In this document: piece after piece, positions 17,766 to 25,899 of the stretch
Layout of the letters: each line of letters opens with the position of its first letter
Position numbering within the stretch: position 1 is the stretch's first letter
Notes under the pieces: model-generated
Database searches by the model: none
Seen by the model: only the letters and a program-made list of their open reading frames with translations
Told to the model about the DNA's origin: nothing
Assembly: GCA_002428445.1 (NCBI GenBank)
Contig: DIWJ01000061.1
Location: 12,770-64,113, forward strand
Source of the DNA: Syntrophaceae bacterium UBA6109
Lineage (GTDB): Bacteria > Desulfobacterota > Syntrophia > Syntrophales > UBA6109
DNA: 51,344 nt
Direction: 5' to 3'
Made by a program: the position numbers and the translations under genes

Positions 17766-18740
17766 TCAGGAGCGGCCGTAGTGCACTTTCTTCGCCCCGA
17801 CCTTCCATTGGATCACGGTGATCAGAAAGATGATCACGAAGAGGATGTAGGCGACGGCGAAGGCATAGCCCATCTCGAAATGGACAAAAGCCTTTTCATA
17901 CAGGTAGAACACGATGACGTCCGTCGCCTGCACCGGCCCACCCTTGGTCATGGTGTGAACCATCGAAAAAACCTGGAAACGCTGAATGACGGAGATGATG
18001 AGAATGAAGAGCGTTGTCGGACCGAGCAGAGGCCAGGTGATCTTCCAGAACCGCTGCCAGGCATCCGCCCCGTCGATTTTCGCGGCCTCGTAATAGGAAT
18101 CGGGGATGCTCTGGATGCCGGCCAGGTAGATGATCATGTCGTAACCTGTGTGCTTCCAGATGTCGAAAAGAATGAGTGACGGCATCGCCAATTGCGTATC
18201 CGTCAGCCACTTGAGGGGTGCCAGTCCCACGATCTTCAGAAAATAATTGAGGAGACCGTTGATCGGATCATACATCCACAGCCAGACCGCGGACATGGCC
18301 ACGATGGAAGCCACGACGGGCGCAAAGGTCGCGGTGCGGAAAAAAGCAAGACATTTCAGCTTCTCGTTGATGCAAAGAGCCAGGAGCAGCGCAAAAAACA
18401 TCGCAAAAGGAATGGAACCGATCATGTAGTACACCGTAACCCACATGACGTGCCAGAACTCGCCGGAGGTAAGCAGGCTGATGTAATTGCCGAAGCCGAC
18501 CCAGGTCTTCACGGGATTCATAAAGTCCCAGCGGTAAAAACTCACCACGAAGGCATACAGCGTCGGAAGAAAAAAGAAGGCGAGAAGGATGATGGTGGCC
18601 GGCGCGATGAAGAGGTACCCGCTGAGGGCCTCGCGAAACGTCTTCCGCCGCATCAGACTGCGATTCAACGTTTCGATGGCCGCTGCATCCAGACCTGCGA
18701 CGTTCCCGGAAAATTTCCCCGAACTATCGTTGCTCATCAT
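17766..18740 (-). CDS. Carbohydrate-type ABC permease (UgpA-like)
   Basis: This 324-residue inner-membrane protein has six core transmembrane segments and an EAA loop YYEAAKIDGADAWQRFWK near residue 210. It has a longer cytoplasmic N terminus than its partner permease, as usual for the UgpA/MalF side. Its start overlaps the end of the DUF624 gene by 17 bases, and GGAGAGGT precedes a double ATG (18740 or 18737), so it is translationally linked to that gene. It builds the importer channel with the protein encoded at 16862-17722. Confidence 0.9.
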   Translation of the reverse strand: MMSNDSSGKFSGNVAGLDAAAIETLNRSLMRRKTFREALSGYLFIAPATIILLAFFFLPTLYAFVVSFYRWDFMNPVKTWVGFGNYISLLTSGEFWHVMWVTVYYMIGSIPFAMFFALLLALCINEKLKCLAFFRTATFAPVVASIVAMSAVWLWMYDPINGLLNYFLKIVGLAPLKWLTDTQLAMPSLILFDIWKHTGYDMIIYLAGIQSIPDSYYEAAKIDGADAWQRFWKITWPLLGPTTLFILIISVIQRFQVFSMVHTMTKGGPVQATDVIVFYLYEKAFVHFEMGYAFAVAYILFVIIFLITVIQWKVGAKKVHYGRS

Positions 18741-19344
18741 ACCTCTCCATAAGATTGTTAAAAAGCATGTGCTGAAGCAGAAAGAGAATGCTCACCATGA
18801 GAACGAAGGGCCCGACGCCCGTGACGATCATGATCCCGACGAAAACCAGCGCGGTCACGCCGACGGCGACGGACAGCCCGAAGTTGTCCAGCACCAGAAA
18901 GAATGCCTTTCTGACCGCCTTCCCGACCGCCCGCGGCTCCGCAAGAAAAAACGGCAGCAGGTAGATCTGCATGAGCAGCCATGCCAGGAGAAAACACAGG
19001 ACAAATCCCATGATCAGATAGGCGACCTCCGGATGGCTTTCCCTCATCTTTCCCAGGACGTGCAGATCGGCGAGCAGAATACCCATGACCCCGAGGGCGC
19101 AGAACAGGAGAAGCCCGCTGCGGAAATAATGCCGTCCCGCGCTTTCCCACAGCCGCCTCCAGGAAAGCCTTTCCCCCCTGGCGATCGACGACACGGCGGC
19201 GCCGAGCATCGGAATCGTCGCCGGCAGCGTCACCAGCGGAAGCGAGGCCAGGACGAAAAGAATATTCGCCGCCATCAGCAGGCCGATATTGTCATAGCCC
19301 GTGACCAGCGTTCTTTTCAGGGTCCGCCAATAGAGTGTCTTCAT
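18724..19344 (-). CDS. DUF624 (YesL-like) membrane protein
   Basis: This 206-residue protein has five to six transmembrane segments and matches the DUF624/YesL pattern in size and position: these small proteins are commonly encoded beside CUT1 sugar importers, and their function is unknown. The start overlaps the metallophosphoesterase stop codon as ATGA, and its end overlaps the permease start by 17 bases, so it is embedded in the operon. A role in transporter assembly or cell-surface polysaccharide use is only a guess from context. Confidence 0.75.
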   Translation of the reverse strand: MKTLYWRTLKRTLVTGYDNIGLLMAANILFVLASLPLVTLPATIPMLGAAVSSIARGERLSWRRLWESAGRHYFRSGLLLFCALGVMGILLADLHVLGKMRESHPEVAYLIMGFVLCFLLAWLLMQIYLLPFFLAEPRAVGKAVRKAFFLVLDNFGLSVAVGVTALVFVGIMIVTGVGPFVLMVSILFLLQHMLFNNLMERYDEQR

Positions 19345-20522
19345 GGTTTGGTCAGCTCAAATCGATCCAACTCGCCTGCGGCGGGTTCGACGGCGTCACC
19401 CCGCTCCCGGCCCGCCATGCGGGCCTCCAGGATGAACCTGTCTCCCAGGATCCGCCCGCGAAGATAATGCATCGTTCTTTCCGCAGTTTTCACCGTTCCT
19501 TCCATTTTCTTGTCCGCCAGCGGGGAGTAGGTCGGAGCGCCCCCTCCACCGGAGACGACATACATGATGCCGTTCCGGGAGATCCGCTGATAGGCGTGGT
19601 GATGTCCCGAAAATACGACGTCGACGCCGTATTTCGCAAACAGCGGTTCGAAGAGCGTGCGGAACGGAGTCTCCTCGCCCCCCGCCGCATTGCTGTAAAG
19701 CGGTTGATGGGTGAATACGAACTTCCACTTCTTGTTCCGATATTCCTCCAGGACGAGGTTCAGCAGACGGTTCGTATCGGCAACCTGCTGGATGCTGTTG
19801 AAATTGAGATTCAGAAAAACGAAGAGCGCATTCTCCGTAGCGAAGTGATGCCAGTCCGTTCCGTGAAGTCTGCCCGCGACGGGGAAGCCGAAGGCCTCGA
19901 TAAAAAGGTCCGACCGGTCGTCATGATTTCCCTTCACGGCGAAGAGCGGCATTCTCGCGGAGAGCGGCGCAATCAGACGGAAGAAACCGCTGTACTCCGG
20001 CAGATTGCCCGATTCCACCAGGTCTCCGGTATGCACGAGGAAATCGCCCGGGACGGGATCCCCGGCGATCGCTTCGATCGTCATCCGCTGCCTGGACAGC
20101 TCCATGTCCAGAGAACCGGGAATTGTCAGGGCCTGCGTATCTCCGACCACAAAGAAGGCCAATTCGCGTCCCTGCCGCGGCAGGCGCAGCCGGCCTTCCA
20201 TGCCCGCATTTTTCGTGCCCTGGATGCGGTATTCGGCCGCGGCTCCCGGCCGGAGATGCTCGATCAGCACACTGTGCATCTGCACGGGGCTGTCCTCCGC
20301 GAACGAGGCCAGTTCGCGCTTGGTGTTCTTTTCGTACAGGGTCAGCCGGTCCTGCGACGGGTCCGCCGTACGCCAGCGGATATGCAGTGAAGTCTCGTCC
20401 CGAACCGTCACGTAGGGAGGCCAGTCCGAGGACGCCGCCGGTCCGGCCGTCGGCGCGGCGGCCGACAACGCCAATATCAGCGCCGCCGCAACCGTTCCGA
20501 TTCGAAGAGATCTCCGCAGCAT
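19341..20522 (-). CDS. Exported metallophosphoesterase (purple acid phosphatase-like)
   Basis: This 393-residue protein has an N-terminal signal peptide and an approximately 80-residue beta-rich domain like the N-terminal domain of purple acid phosphatases. A calcineurin-like phosphoesterase domain follows, with GDTQ (Asp128), GDLVESG (Asp167), GNHDD (about 198-202), a THQPLYS histidine and GHHHAYQR, the full set of dimetal ligands. It should act in the periplasm or at the surface and release phosphate from an ester before or during uptake by the adjacent importer. It overlaps the DUF624 gene by four bases. Substrate not determined. Confidence 0.9.
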   Translation of the reverse strand: MLRRSLRIGTVAAALILALSAAAPTAGPAASSDWPPYVTVRDETSLHIRWRTADPSQDRLTLYEKNTKRELASFAEDSPVQMHSVLIEHLRPGAAAEYRIQGTKNAGMEGRLRLPRQGRELAFFVVGDTQALTIPGSLDMELSRQRMTIEAIAGDPVPGDFLVHTGDLVESGNLPEYSGFFRLIAPLSARMPLFAVKGNHDDRSDLFIEAFGFPVAGRLHGTDWHHFATENALFVFLNLNFNSIQQVADTNRLLNLVLEEYRNKKWKFVFTHQPLYSNAAGGEETPFRTLFEPLFAKYGVDVVFSGHHHAYQRISRNGIMYVVSGGGGAPTYSPLADKKMEGTVKTAERTMHYLRGRILGDRFILEARMAGRERGDAVEPAAGELDRFELTKP

Positions 20523-20575
20523 GTCTTCCCTTTCCTGCTCCGATGCCCCGGTCCGTTCATCCGGCCGGTTGGAGA

Positions 20576-21448
20576 CTATACGTTAGCCCTGCAGGCGTCG
20601 CGCTGCAACAGCTTTTCCATGAACGCCTTGCTGCGCAGAACCGAACCTTCCAGATCGCCAAAACCGAGGATCTCGATGCAGAGCATGCCATCGAAGGAGC
20701 GGCAAAAGGGTTGAAGCGCGTCCCAGCGAATCGTCCCCGTGCCGAGCTCTCCGTGTCCGCTGGCTTTGCCGTTGTTGTCGTTCAGATGCACGTGAACGAC
20801 ACGGGGGCCGAAGATGCCGAGAGCCTCCTGGACGCCGCCCTCGAGGTTCGCATGTCCCGTATCCAGCGTGATCTGCAGGGCCGGATTGCCGATCTCCGTC
20901 ACCCATTCCACCAGGTCTTCATATCGCGTCTGGAGACAATTCGGAACGTGGCTGTAATTCTCCAATCCGAGCAGGACGTCCGACCGCTGCGCGCAGATCG
21001 CCCCGTCGTCCAGCGATTCCTTGAATCGCGCCAGGGCGTCGGCGCGCAGATGGGCGAGCTGGTATTTCGGATACTGCGTCAGGGGATCTTTCTTGTGGAC
21101 GCTCATTCGCGGTTCCTGAGCGGGATGGATCACGACGACGCTCCCGCCGATTTCATGGCAGAATTCGATGGTCTTGCGCAGTTTTCTGCGGCTCTCGGCC
21201 AGATGGAACTTGTCCACATTGGCCAGATCGTTCCCGCCGGCGAAGTGAACCGAGTAGGAGAGGCCTTTCTTCTTTCCGACGCTGCGGATCGTCTTCTTGT
21301 CCTGTTCCGTGGCGCCGTCGGGCGTGAAGACATACGGAGAGGTGTAGATCTCCACTCCTTCAAATCCCTCTCCGGCCGCAAACCTGATGGCGTCCAGCGT
21401 CGACATCTTCAGAAACAACGAATACGTGGATACTCCAATACTCGGCAT
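20576..21448 (-). CDS. Sugar phosphate isomerase/epimerase-type TIM-barrel protein
   Basis: This 290-residue protein belongs to the xylose isomerase-like (AP endonuclease family 2) TIM-barrel group. The metal-binding positions are visible as GLENYSH, TLDTGHANLEGG, HVHLNDNNG with a nearby HGELGTGTI, and CIEILGFGD. Start 21448 follows GAGGAGGG; an earlier ATG lacks one. Members isomerise sugars or inositol derivatives, and some act on 3-keto sugars. In this operon it probably processes the imported polyol or sugar after dephosphorylation. No closer assignment is justified. Confidence 0.85.
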   Translation of the reverse strand: MPSIGVSTYSLFLKMSTLDAIRFAAGEGFEGVEIYTSPYVFTPDGATEQDKKTIRSVGKKKGLSYSVHFAGGNDLANVDKFHLAESRRKLRKTIEFCHEIGGSVVVIHPAQEPRMSVHKKDPLTQYPKYQLAHLRADALARFKESLDDGAICAQRSDVLLGLENYSHVPNCLQTRYEDLVEWVTEIGNPALQITLDTGHANLEGGVQEALGIFGPRVVHVHLNDNNGKASGHGELGTGTIRWDALQPFCRSFDGMLCIEILGFGDLEGSVLRSKAFMEKLLQRDACRANV

Positions 21449-21538
21449 GAAGCCCTCCTCGAATGACAACTCCCGGATTTATCTCTTTTCGTCTGACGAC
21501 CGGTTGAAAACCCGGGACCGGCTCAAACGGCTGATCGA

Positions 21539-22336
21539 TCACACAGCCTGAACGGCGATCTTCGCGCCAATCCACGAGTCCGGCGCTTCCATTCCCAGGA
21601 GAGCGGCGATCGTCGGTGCGACATCGGTGATGCGGACGTCCCCCGAAATCCGGCCGCCCCCGGGAATGTCCGGTGCCCGGATGATGAAAGGAATCGTCAT
21701 GTCCTCCGGGCAGTCCGAATGGTGCGTCTTGTCATGGCCGCCATGGTCGCTCATGACGATCACGGCCGTGTTCCCGTTGAGAACACCCATCACTTCGCCG
21801 ATGCAGGCGTCGGCGTTGCCGATCGCCCGGAGATATTTGTCCGACATCCAGCCGTCGCTGTGGCCGGTGCGGTCAGTGTTGTGCATATAGACGAAGGCGA
21901 ACTGAAACGGATTGTTCGCGAGCCAGCGCACGGCGAGGGAAGCGATCTCGCGGTCGACGCTCCCGTCGTGCTCCTTGCGGTCCTTGAGAAAGAAAGACGC
22001 GGCAAGGGCGCCGTCCGGGGAAAGGTTCCGCAGGGGTTCCCAGTTAAAGAAAGACGCCGCAGCCATGCCCTGCTCGTTCAGAAGACCGAAGAGGCTTTTC
22101 CCGGGCGTCTTCAGCGGTTTCCAGGCATTGTCCAGGATACCGTGGTCCTGCGGGAGAAGGCTGAAAAAGAGAGACGTGTGGCAGGGAAGCGTCGTCGTCG
22201 GCATGACCGTTTGCGCCGTCATCGTCGATGCGCCCGCACCCATGAGACCGTCGATCACGGGCGTGTCGGCCAGCCGGAGTCCGTCCGGGCGCATCCCGTC
22301 GATCAGGAAAAGAACCACCGATTCCACAGCGCGCAT
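21539..22336 (-). CDS. Alkaline phosphatase superfamily hydrolase (nucleotide pyrophosphatase/phosphodiesterase type)
   Basis: This 265-residue protein starts with the metal site LFLIDGMRPDGL, has the nucleophile motif PTTTLPCH (about residues 46-53) and QDHGI, and the second metal site in MSDHGGHDKTHH. These are the NPP-type motifs; the protein is shorter than most NPPs and lacks a clear signal peptide, so it may be cytoplasmic. The start at 22336 follows GAGGTG. It would cleave phosphate mono- or diesters, consistent with the exported metallophosphoesterase encoded two genes later. It appears to be the first gene of the operon. Confidence 0.85.
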   Translation of the reverse strand: MRAVESVVLFLIDGMRPDGLRLADTPVIDGLMGAGASTMTAQTVMPTTTLPCHTSLFFSLLPQDHGILDNAWKPLKTPGKSLFGLLNEQGMAAASFFNWEPLRNLSPDGALAASFFLKDRKEHDGSVDREIASLAVRWLANNPFQFAFVYMHNTDRTGHSDGWMSDKYLRAIGNADACIGEVMGVLNGNTAVIVMSDHGGHDKTHHSDCPEDMTIPFIIRAPDIPGGGRISGDVRITDVAPTIAALLGMEAPDSWIGAKIAVQAV

Positions 22337-22522
22337 GCAGCACCTCACAGCCGCCGTCCACGACTTTCCGGAACGGAAGGCAGCAGCAGAATGCGGCAAC
22401 GGACCGCCGCCGTCCAATACATAATTTCAATAATTTCATTGACCGGTTCCAGCGGACGGGAAACGCAGGCGGAATGCCGCTTTTCCCGCCGCTGTGGAGA
22501 AGGTGCGGAAAGAAGGAAGATC

Positions 22523-23392
22523 TTACTTGGGAAAGGAATAGGATTGGACCGCGGCAAGAAAGTTCTTTACCATCTTGATATTCCTCCGGTCTTTCAGGCA
22601 GATCAAGTCGACGGTGATATGAAGGTCATCGAGGATCTCGATCTTGCGGTACTTCTTTTCCTGGATATCCTCATGGATTGCGTAAAGCGGGAAAAAGGCG
22701 CCGCCCATGCCCAGGTGCACCATGTGCTTGATCGCCTGGGCGTTCTCGCAATCGATGCAGATGTTCATGGGAATATCGCGACGCCGGAATTCCCCGACGA
22801 GGTAATCGCGCGTGGCGGACCCCGCTTCCGGAAGAATGACGGGATAAGAGGCCAGCTGTTCCAGATGGAGCTGTCCGGGCAGCGCCGGATCGTTGGCGAT
22901 AAAATACAGCTTCGGCTCTGCGATCGGCCGTTTGACGATATTGCCGGGATACTCGATGCGGCTGATCAATCCGACGTGGTATTCGAAATTGGCAACCATC
23001 TTGAGGACTTCCTTCGACAATCCCGTATAGAGCTGAACCTTCAGCTTGGGATTGGATTCCTTGAGCGACTGGATGATCCCCGGAAGGATATAATGGGCGA
23101 GCGTCGGCGTGGAACCGATCTTGAGGCTGCGCGTGTTGAGATCTTCGATCGAATTCTCCAGGTCGTGCAGGAGCGCAAAAATCGACTGGGCATAGGAGAA
23201 AACCAGTTCCCCTTCTTCGGTAAGCTCGAAGGCCTTCTTATACCGCTTGATGAGGGGTATCCCGTACTGTCTTTCCAGTGACTGGACCTGAAGGCTCAGC
23301 GTCGGCTGCGAGAGATTGAGCTTCTGAGCGGCCAGCGTGAAGCTCCGGCAATCGGCCACATGATAGAACGCTTTCAGATGGTTGAAGTACAT
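22523..23392 (-). CDS. LysR-family transcriptional regulator
   Basis: This 289-residue regulator has the N-terminal helix-turn-helix (LAAQKLNLSQPTLSLQVQSL) and a LysR effector domain. It closely resembles the LysR protein at 40428-41315; both have the segment AIKHMVHLGMGGAFFPL in the effector domain and a similar recognition helix. It lies just upstream of, and in the same direction as, the phosphoesterase-importer operon, 186 bases away. Regulation of that operon, or of the EamA transporter upstream, is an inference from position. Confidence 0.9.
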   Translation of the reverse strand: MYFNHLKAFYHVADCRSFTLAAQKLNLSQPTLSLQVQSLERQYGIPLIKRYKKAFELTEEGELVFSYAQSIFALLHDLENSIEDLNTRSLKIGSTPTLAHYILPGIIQSLKESNPKLKVQLYTGLSKEVLKMVANFEYHVGLISRIEYPGNIVKRPIAEPKLYFIANDPALPGQLHLEQLASYPVILPEAGSATRDYLVGEFRRRDIPMNICIDCENAQAIKHMVHLGMGGAFFPLYAIHEDIQEKKYRKIEILDDLHITVDLICLKDRRNIKMVKNFLAAVQSYSFPK

Positions 23393-23472
23393 AGCTCACA
23401 TCCAGCCGCGCACGGGCGGCTCCCCGAAAGTGTTTTGGTCACAAGTGTTTTTTCTTCGATACGAACTGGTGC

Positions 23473-24369
23473 TCACGAAAACGACAGAATTATAACAGAA
23501 ATGGCGGCCAATGTCATGGCAAATAGCAGCTTCGCCGTAAGGCGCTCGAGATTCAGCGCGGAGGAAAGGCCTATGGCGACGACGAAACTCAGGTTCGCGA
23601 CGGGCACGACGACATTTGCCCGTCCCTGCACCAGCGCCGCCGTGAGAAATTCCACGATGGCGAAGATGAGGATGCCCGAGGCCATCGAGTAGGCCGCCTG
23701 TCTTCCCTCCAGGCGGCAGCACCCCTCCCTCGCGAAGGAATAGACAAGTCCTCCCGCAATCCAGCTGATGGACGTGATCAGGATCATGGACGGCGGGTCT
23801 GCGCCGGCGGAGATACCCGCCTTCGAGACGACGCCGTACAAGGCGCGCAGGATCGACGCCGCCACAGCCAGGCCGAAAAAGCGCAGCTGCGGCAGCCGTT
23901 CACCCGCGGCCCTGCCTTTGTTGTCGTACAGGAAGAGGATGCCGGCGACCCCGGCAAGAATGCCCGCCGCCTTGAAGGCATCCAGCGTTTCTCCGAGGAT
24001 CACAAACGACAGGAGAACCACGCCGACCGTGTTCAAACGATAAATGGTCGATCCCACGCTGACGGCAACGACCGAGAGGCTTTCCAGCAGCAGGAGATTG
24101 GACAATACCAGGCACAATCCGACGGCCGCTCCGAACCCCAGGGTAAGGGCGTCCCTGGCCGGGGGCATGCCCCTCAGAAAAAGGAAGAGCAGCTGGAGGC
24201 AGGTCCAGGCAACGCCGATGCCGAATACGTATGCGCCGTACGATCCCCTGCCCTGCGTATACTTTTTGAAAACGACGTCGTTGACGCCGGCACAGGCAAG
24301 GCTCAGGACGGCGAAGGGAATTCCCGGCGCCACGGCCAAAGCGAAGGGAAAGTCGAACGGGGCCGTCAT
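23473..24369 (-). CDS. EamA/DMT-family transporter
   Basis: This 298-residue membrane protein has ten hydrophobic helices in two five-helix repeats, including LNTVGVVLLSFVILGETLD in the first repeat, typical of the drug/metabolite transporter superfamily. The start overlaps the HAD gene stop codon as ATGA, so the two are co-translated. The direction (import or efflux) and substrate are unknown; pairing with HAD phosphatases suggests export or import of a small metabolite linked to phosphate removal. Confidence 0.85.
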   Translation of the reverse strand: MTAPFDFPFALAVAPGIPFAVLSLACAGVNDVVFKKYTQGRGSYGAYVFGIGVAWTCLQLLFLFLRGMPPARDALTLGFGAAVGLCLVLSNLLLLESLSVVAVSVGSTIYRLNTVGVVLLSFVILGETLDAFKAAGILAGVAGILFLYDNKGRAAGERLPQLRFFGLAVAASILRALYGVVSKAGISAGADPPSMILITSISWIAGGLVYSFAREGCCRLEGRQAAYSMASGILIFAIVEFLTAALVQGRANVVVPVANLSFVVAIGLSSALNLERLTAKLLFAMTLAAISVIILSFS

Positions 24370-25070
24370 TTCAGGAGCCGGTCGATCGAAAGCAGGGCAT
24401 CGAGGCGCGTGATAACCGGCGCGTCCGCATCACCGGCGGGCCAGTTCCGCCGGACGCTTTCGTGTCGCAGCCAGACGGCCCGCATGCCGGCGCCGCGGGC
24501 GCCGAGGATGTCGATGCGCCAATCGTCGCCCACGTACACCGCTTCCTCCGGACGCAGGCGCATCCGCTCCAGACAGAGACGGAATGGCACTGGATCGGGC
24601 TTCGGCGGCACGCCCCCTTCACCCGCGACGACGATGGCCTCGAAGAAACCGGGCAGTTCCGGGATTTCACGAAGCCGGTGCATGACCGAGGGTCTCTGCC
24701 CCTGCGTGTTGGTGATCATGCCGAGGCGGCGGGACGAACGAAGTTCCGATAAGACTTCGATGGTCTCCGGAAAGAGTCTCGTCGCTGCCCGGACCCGATC
24801 CCAGTAGCGGTTTTCCCATTGCACGAGGCGCTCCGTTTCCGGCTCCCGCCCGACGGATTGACAGACGCCGCGGAAGAGGTCCTGACGGGAGAAATTGGAT
24901 TGCCCGTGCAGCTGCCGGCGCAAGTCGCGGTACGACTCCAGGAAGGCGTCCCAGGAGATGCCGTCCAGGAAATCGAACACCGCCTTTTCCGCTTCCTTTT
25001 CCGCCGCGCGAAAACCTTCCGCGGAATCGACGAGGGTCTGGCCAAAATCGAACAGGATCGCTCGAATCAC
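24366..25070 (-). CDS. HAD-superfamily hydrolase
   Basis: This 234-residue cytoplasmic protein starts with GTG at 25070 after CTGGAGGA. It has the HAD nucleophile in LFDFGQTLVD (Asp8, with Gly at the usual second Asp position), the threonine region MITNTQG, a lysine in PPKPDPVPF, and the acidic motif VGDDWRIDILGARGAGM. The helical cap after motif I places it with phosphoglycolate phosphatase and haloacid dehalogenase-like subfamilies. It overlaps the EamA transporter gene. Substrate unknown. Confidence 0.88.
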   Translation of the reverse strand: MIRAILFDFGQTLVDSAEGFRAAEKEAEKAVFDFLDGISWDAFLESYRDLRRQLHGQSNFSRQDLFRGVCQSVGREPETERLVQWENRYWDRVRAATRLFPETIEVLSELRSSRRLGMITNTQGQRPSVMHRLREIPELPGFFEAIVVAGEGGVPPKPDPVPFRLCLERMRLRPEEAVYVGDDWRIDILGARGAGMRAVWLRHESVRRNWPAGDADAPVITRLDALLSIDRLLK

Positions 25071-25127
25071 GATGTCCTCCAGAGATCATATCGGCGGGGC
25101 GTTGCGCAGGAATCCTTCGTCTCCCCC

Positions 25128-25796
25128 TCAGGCCGCCGCTGCGGATTTCCCCGTCCGTAAAGAAAGGACCTCATCGGCAACCTCGCTGGCGTCGTGGAGG
25201 ATGCGCCAGGCTCTGTGAAAATCCTGCCCGCGCGTCAATTCGTTGGGCACGACGAGACAGCGCATCCCTGCCGCAGAGGCGGCGAGGAGGCCTCTTTCCG
25301 AGTCCTCGACGACGACCGCCTGCTCCGCGTCGAGTCCGACATGCTGCAGCGCCTTGAGGTACGGTTCGGGATCCGGTTTCGCCTCGCGAAAATCCTCGCG
25401 CGTCAGGACGAAGTCGAAGTAGTCCAGAAGCTCCGTTCGTTCGTGCATCCGCTGGAAATGCTCGCGGCGGGAACTGGTCACCACCCCGAGCAAGACCCTT
25501 CCCCGAAGCTCGCGCAGGGCCGGCTCGACGCCGTCCATGACGCGCACGCCCCGCCCCAGCATGTCTCCGTAGAGCCGGTTCCGGTCTTCGCGAAGCCCCT
25601 CCACGGTGTCGGGGGAAACACCCTGCCTTTCGGCGAGATCGAAGACGGACCGCCCCTGTTTCAGGGAAATATCGATGAAGGCCGCGACCGTCAGATCGAC
25701 GCCGACCCGCCGCAGCACCTCGCGGGTCGACTGATAATAGAGAAGTTCGGTATCGACGAGAACCCCGTCGTTGTCCCAGAAAACGGCTTGAATCAT
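25128..25796 (-). CDS. HAD-superfamily hydrolase (beta-phosphoglucomutase-like)
   Basis: This 222-residue protein has the motifs of subfamily IA HAD enzymes: FWDNDGVLVDTE, VTSSRREHF, AKPDPEPY and VVEDSERGLLAA. The order resembles beta-phosphoglucomutase and related sugar phosphatases. The start at 25796 is the first ATG adjacent to the conserved strand; the ribosome site is weak. It lies 57 bases upstream of the second HAD gene, so the pair probably forms an operon with the EamA transporter. Phosphatase or mutase activity is not decided. Confidence 0.87.
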   Translation of the reverse strand: MIQAVFWDNDGVLVDTELLYYQSTREVLRRVGVDLTVAAFIDISLKQGRSVFDLAERQGVSPDTVEGLREDRNRLYGDMLGRGVRVMDGVEPALRELRGRVLLGVVTSSRREHFQRMHERTELLDYFDFVLTREDFREAKPDPEPYLKALQHVGLDAEQAVVVEDSERGLLAASAAGMRCLVVPNELTRGQDFHRAWRILHDASEVADEVLSLRTGKSAAAA

Positions 25797-25840
25797 GAAG
25801 GTTTCTTTACTCCGATCATCGGGTATCGCAAAACGGGAAA

Positions 25841-25862
25841 CCCCGCCCAAAAAAGCGCGGGG
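25841..25862 (-). terminator. Intrinsic terminator after the acylating aldehyde dehydrogenase gene
   Basis: CCCCGC and GCGGGG arms enclose a 10-base loop. On the minus strand TTTCCCGTTTT follows. It lies 38 bases past the aldehyde dehydrogenase stop codon and upstream of the HAD gene start, so it closes the citrate-synthase-like/aldehyde-dehydrogenase operon. Confidence 0.6.
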
Positions 25863-25899
25863 CCCCGTAACCCAAAAGGGGAGATCGCCGATCCCGGGA

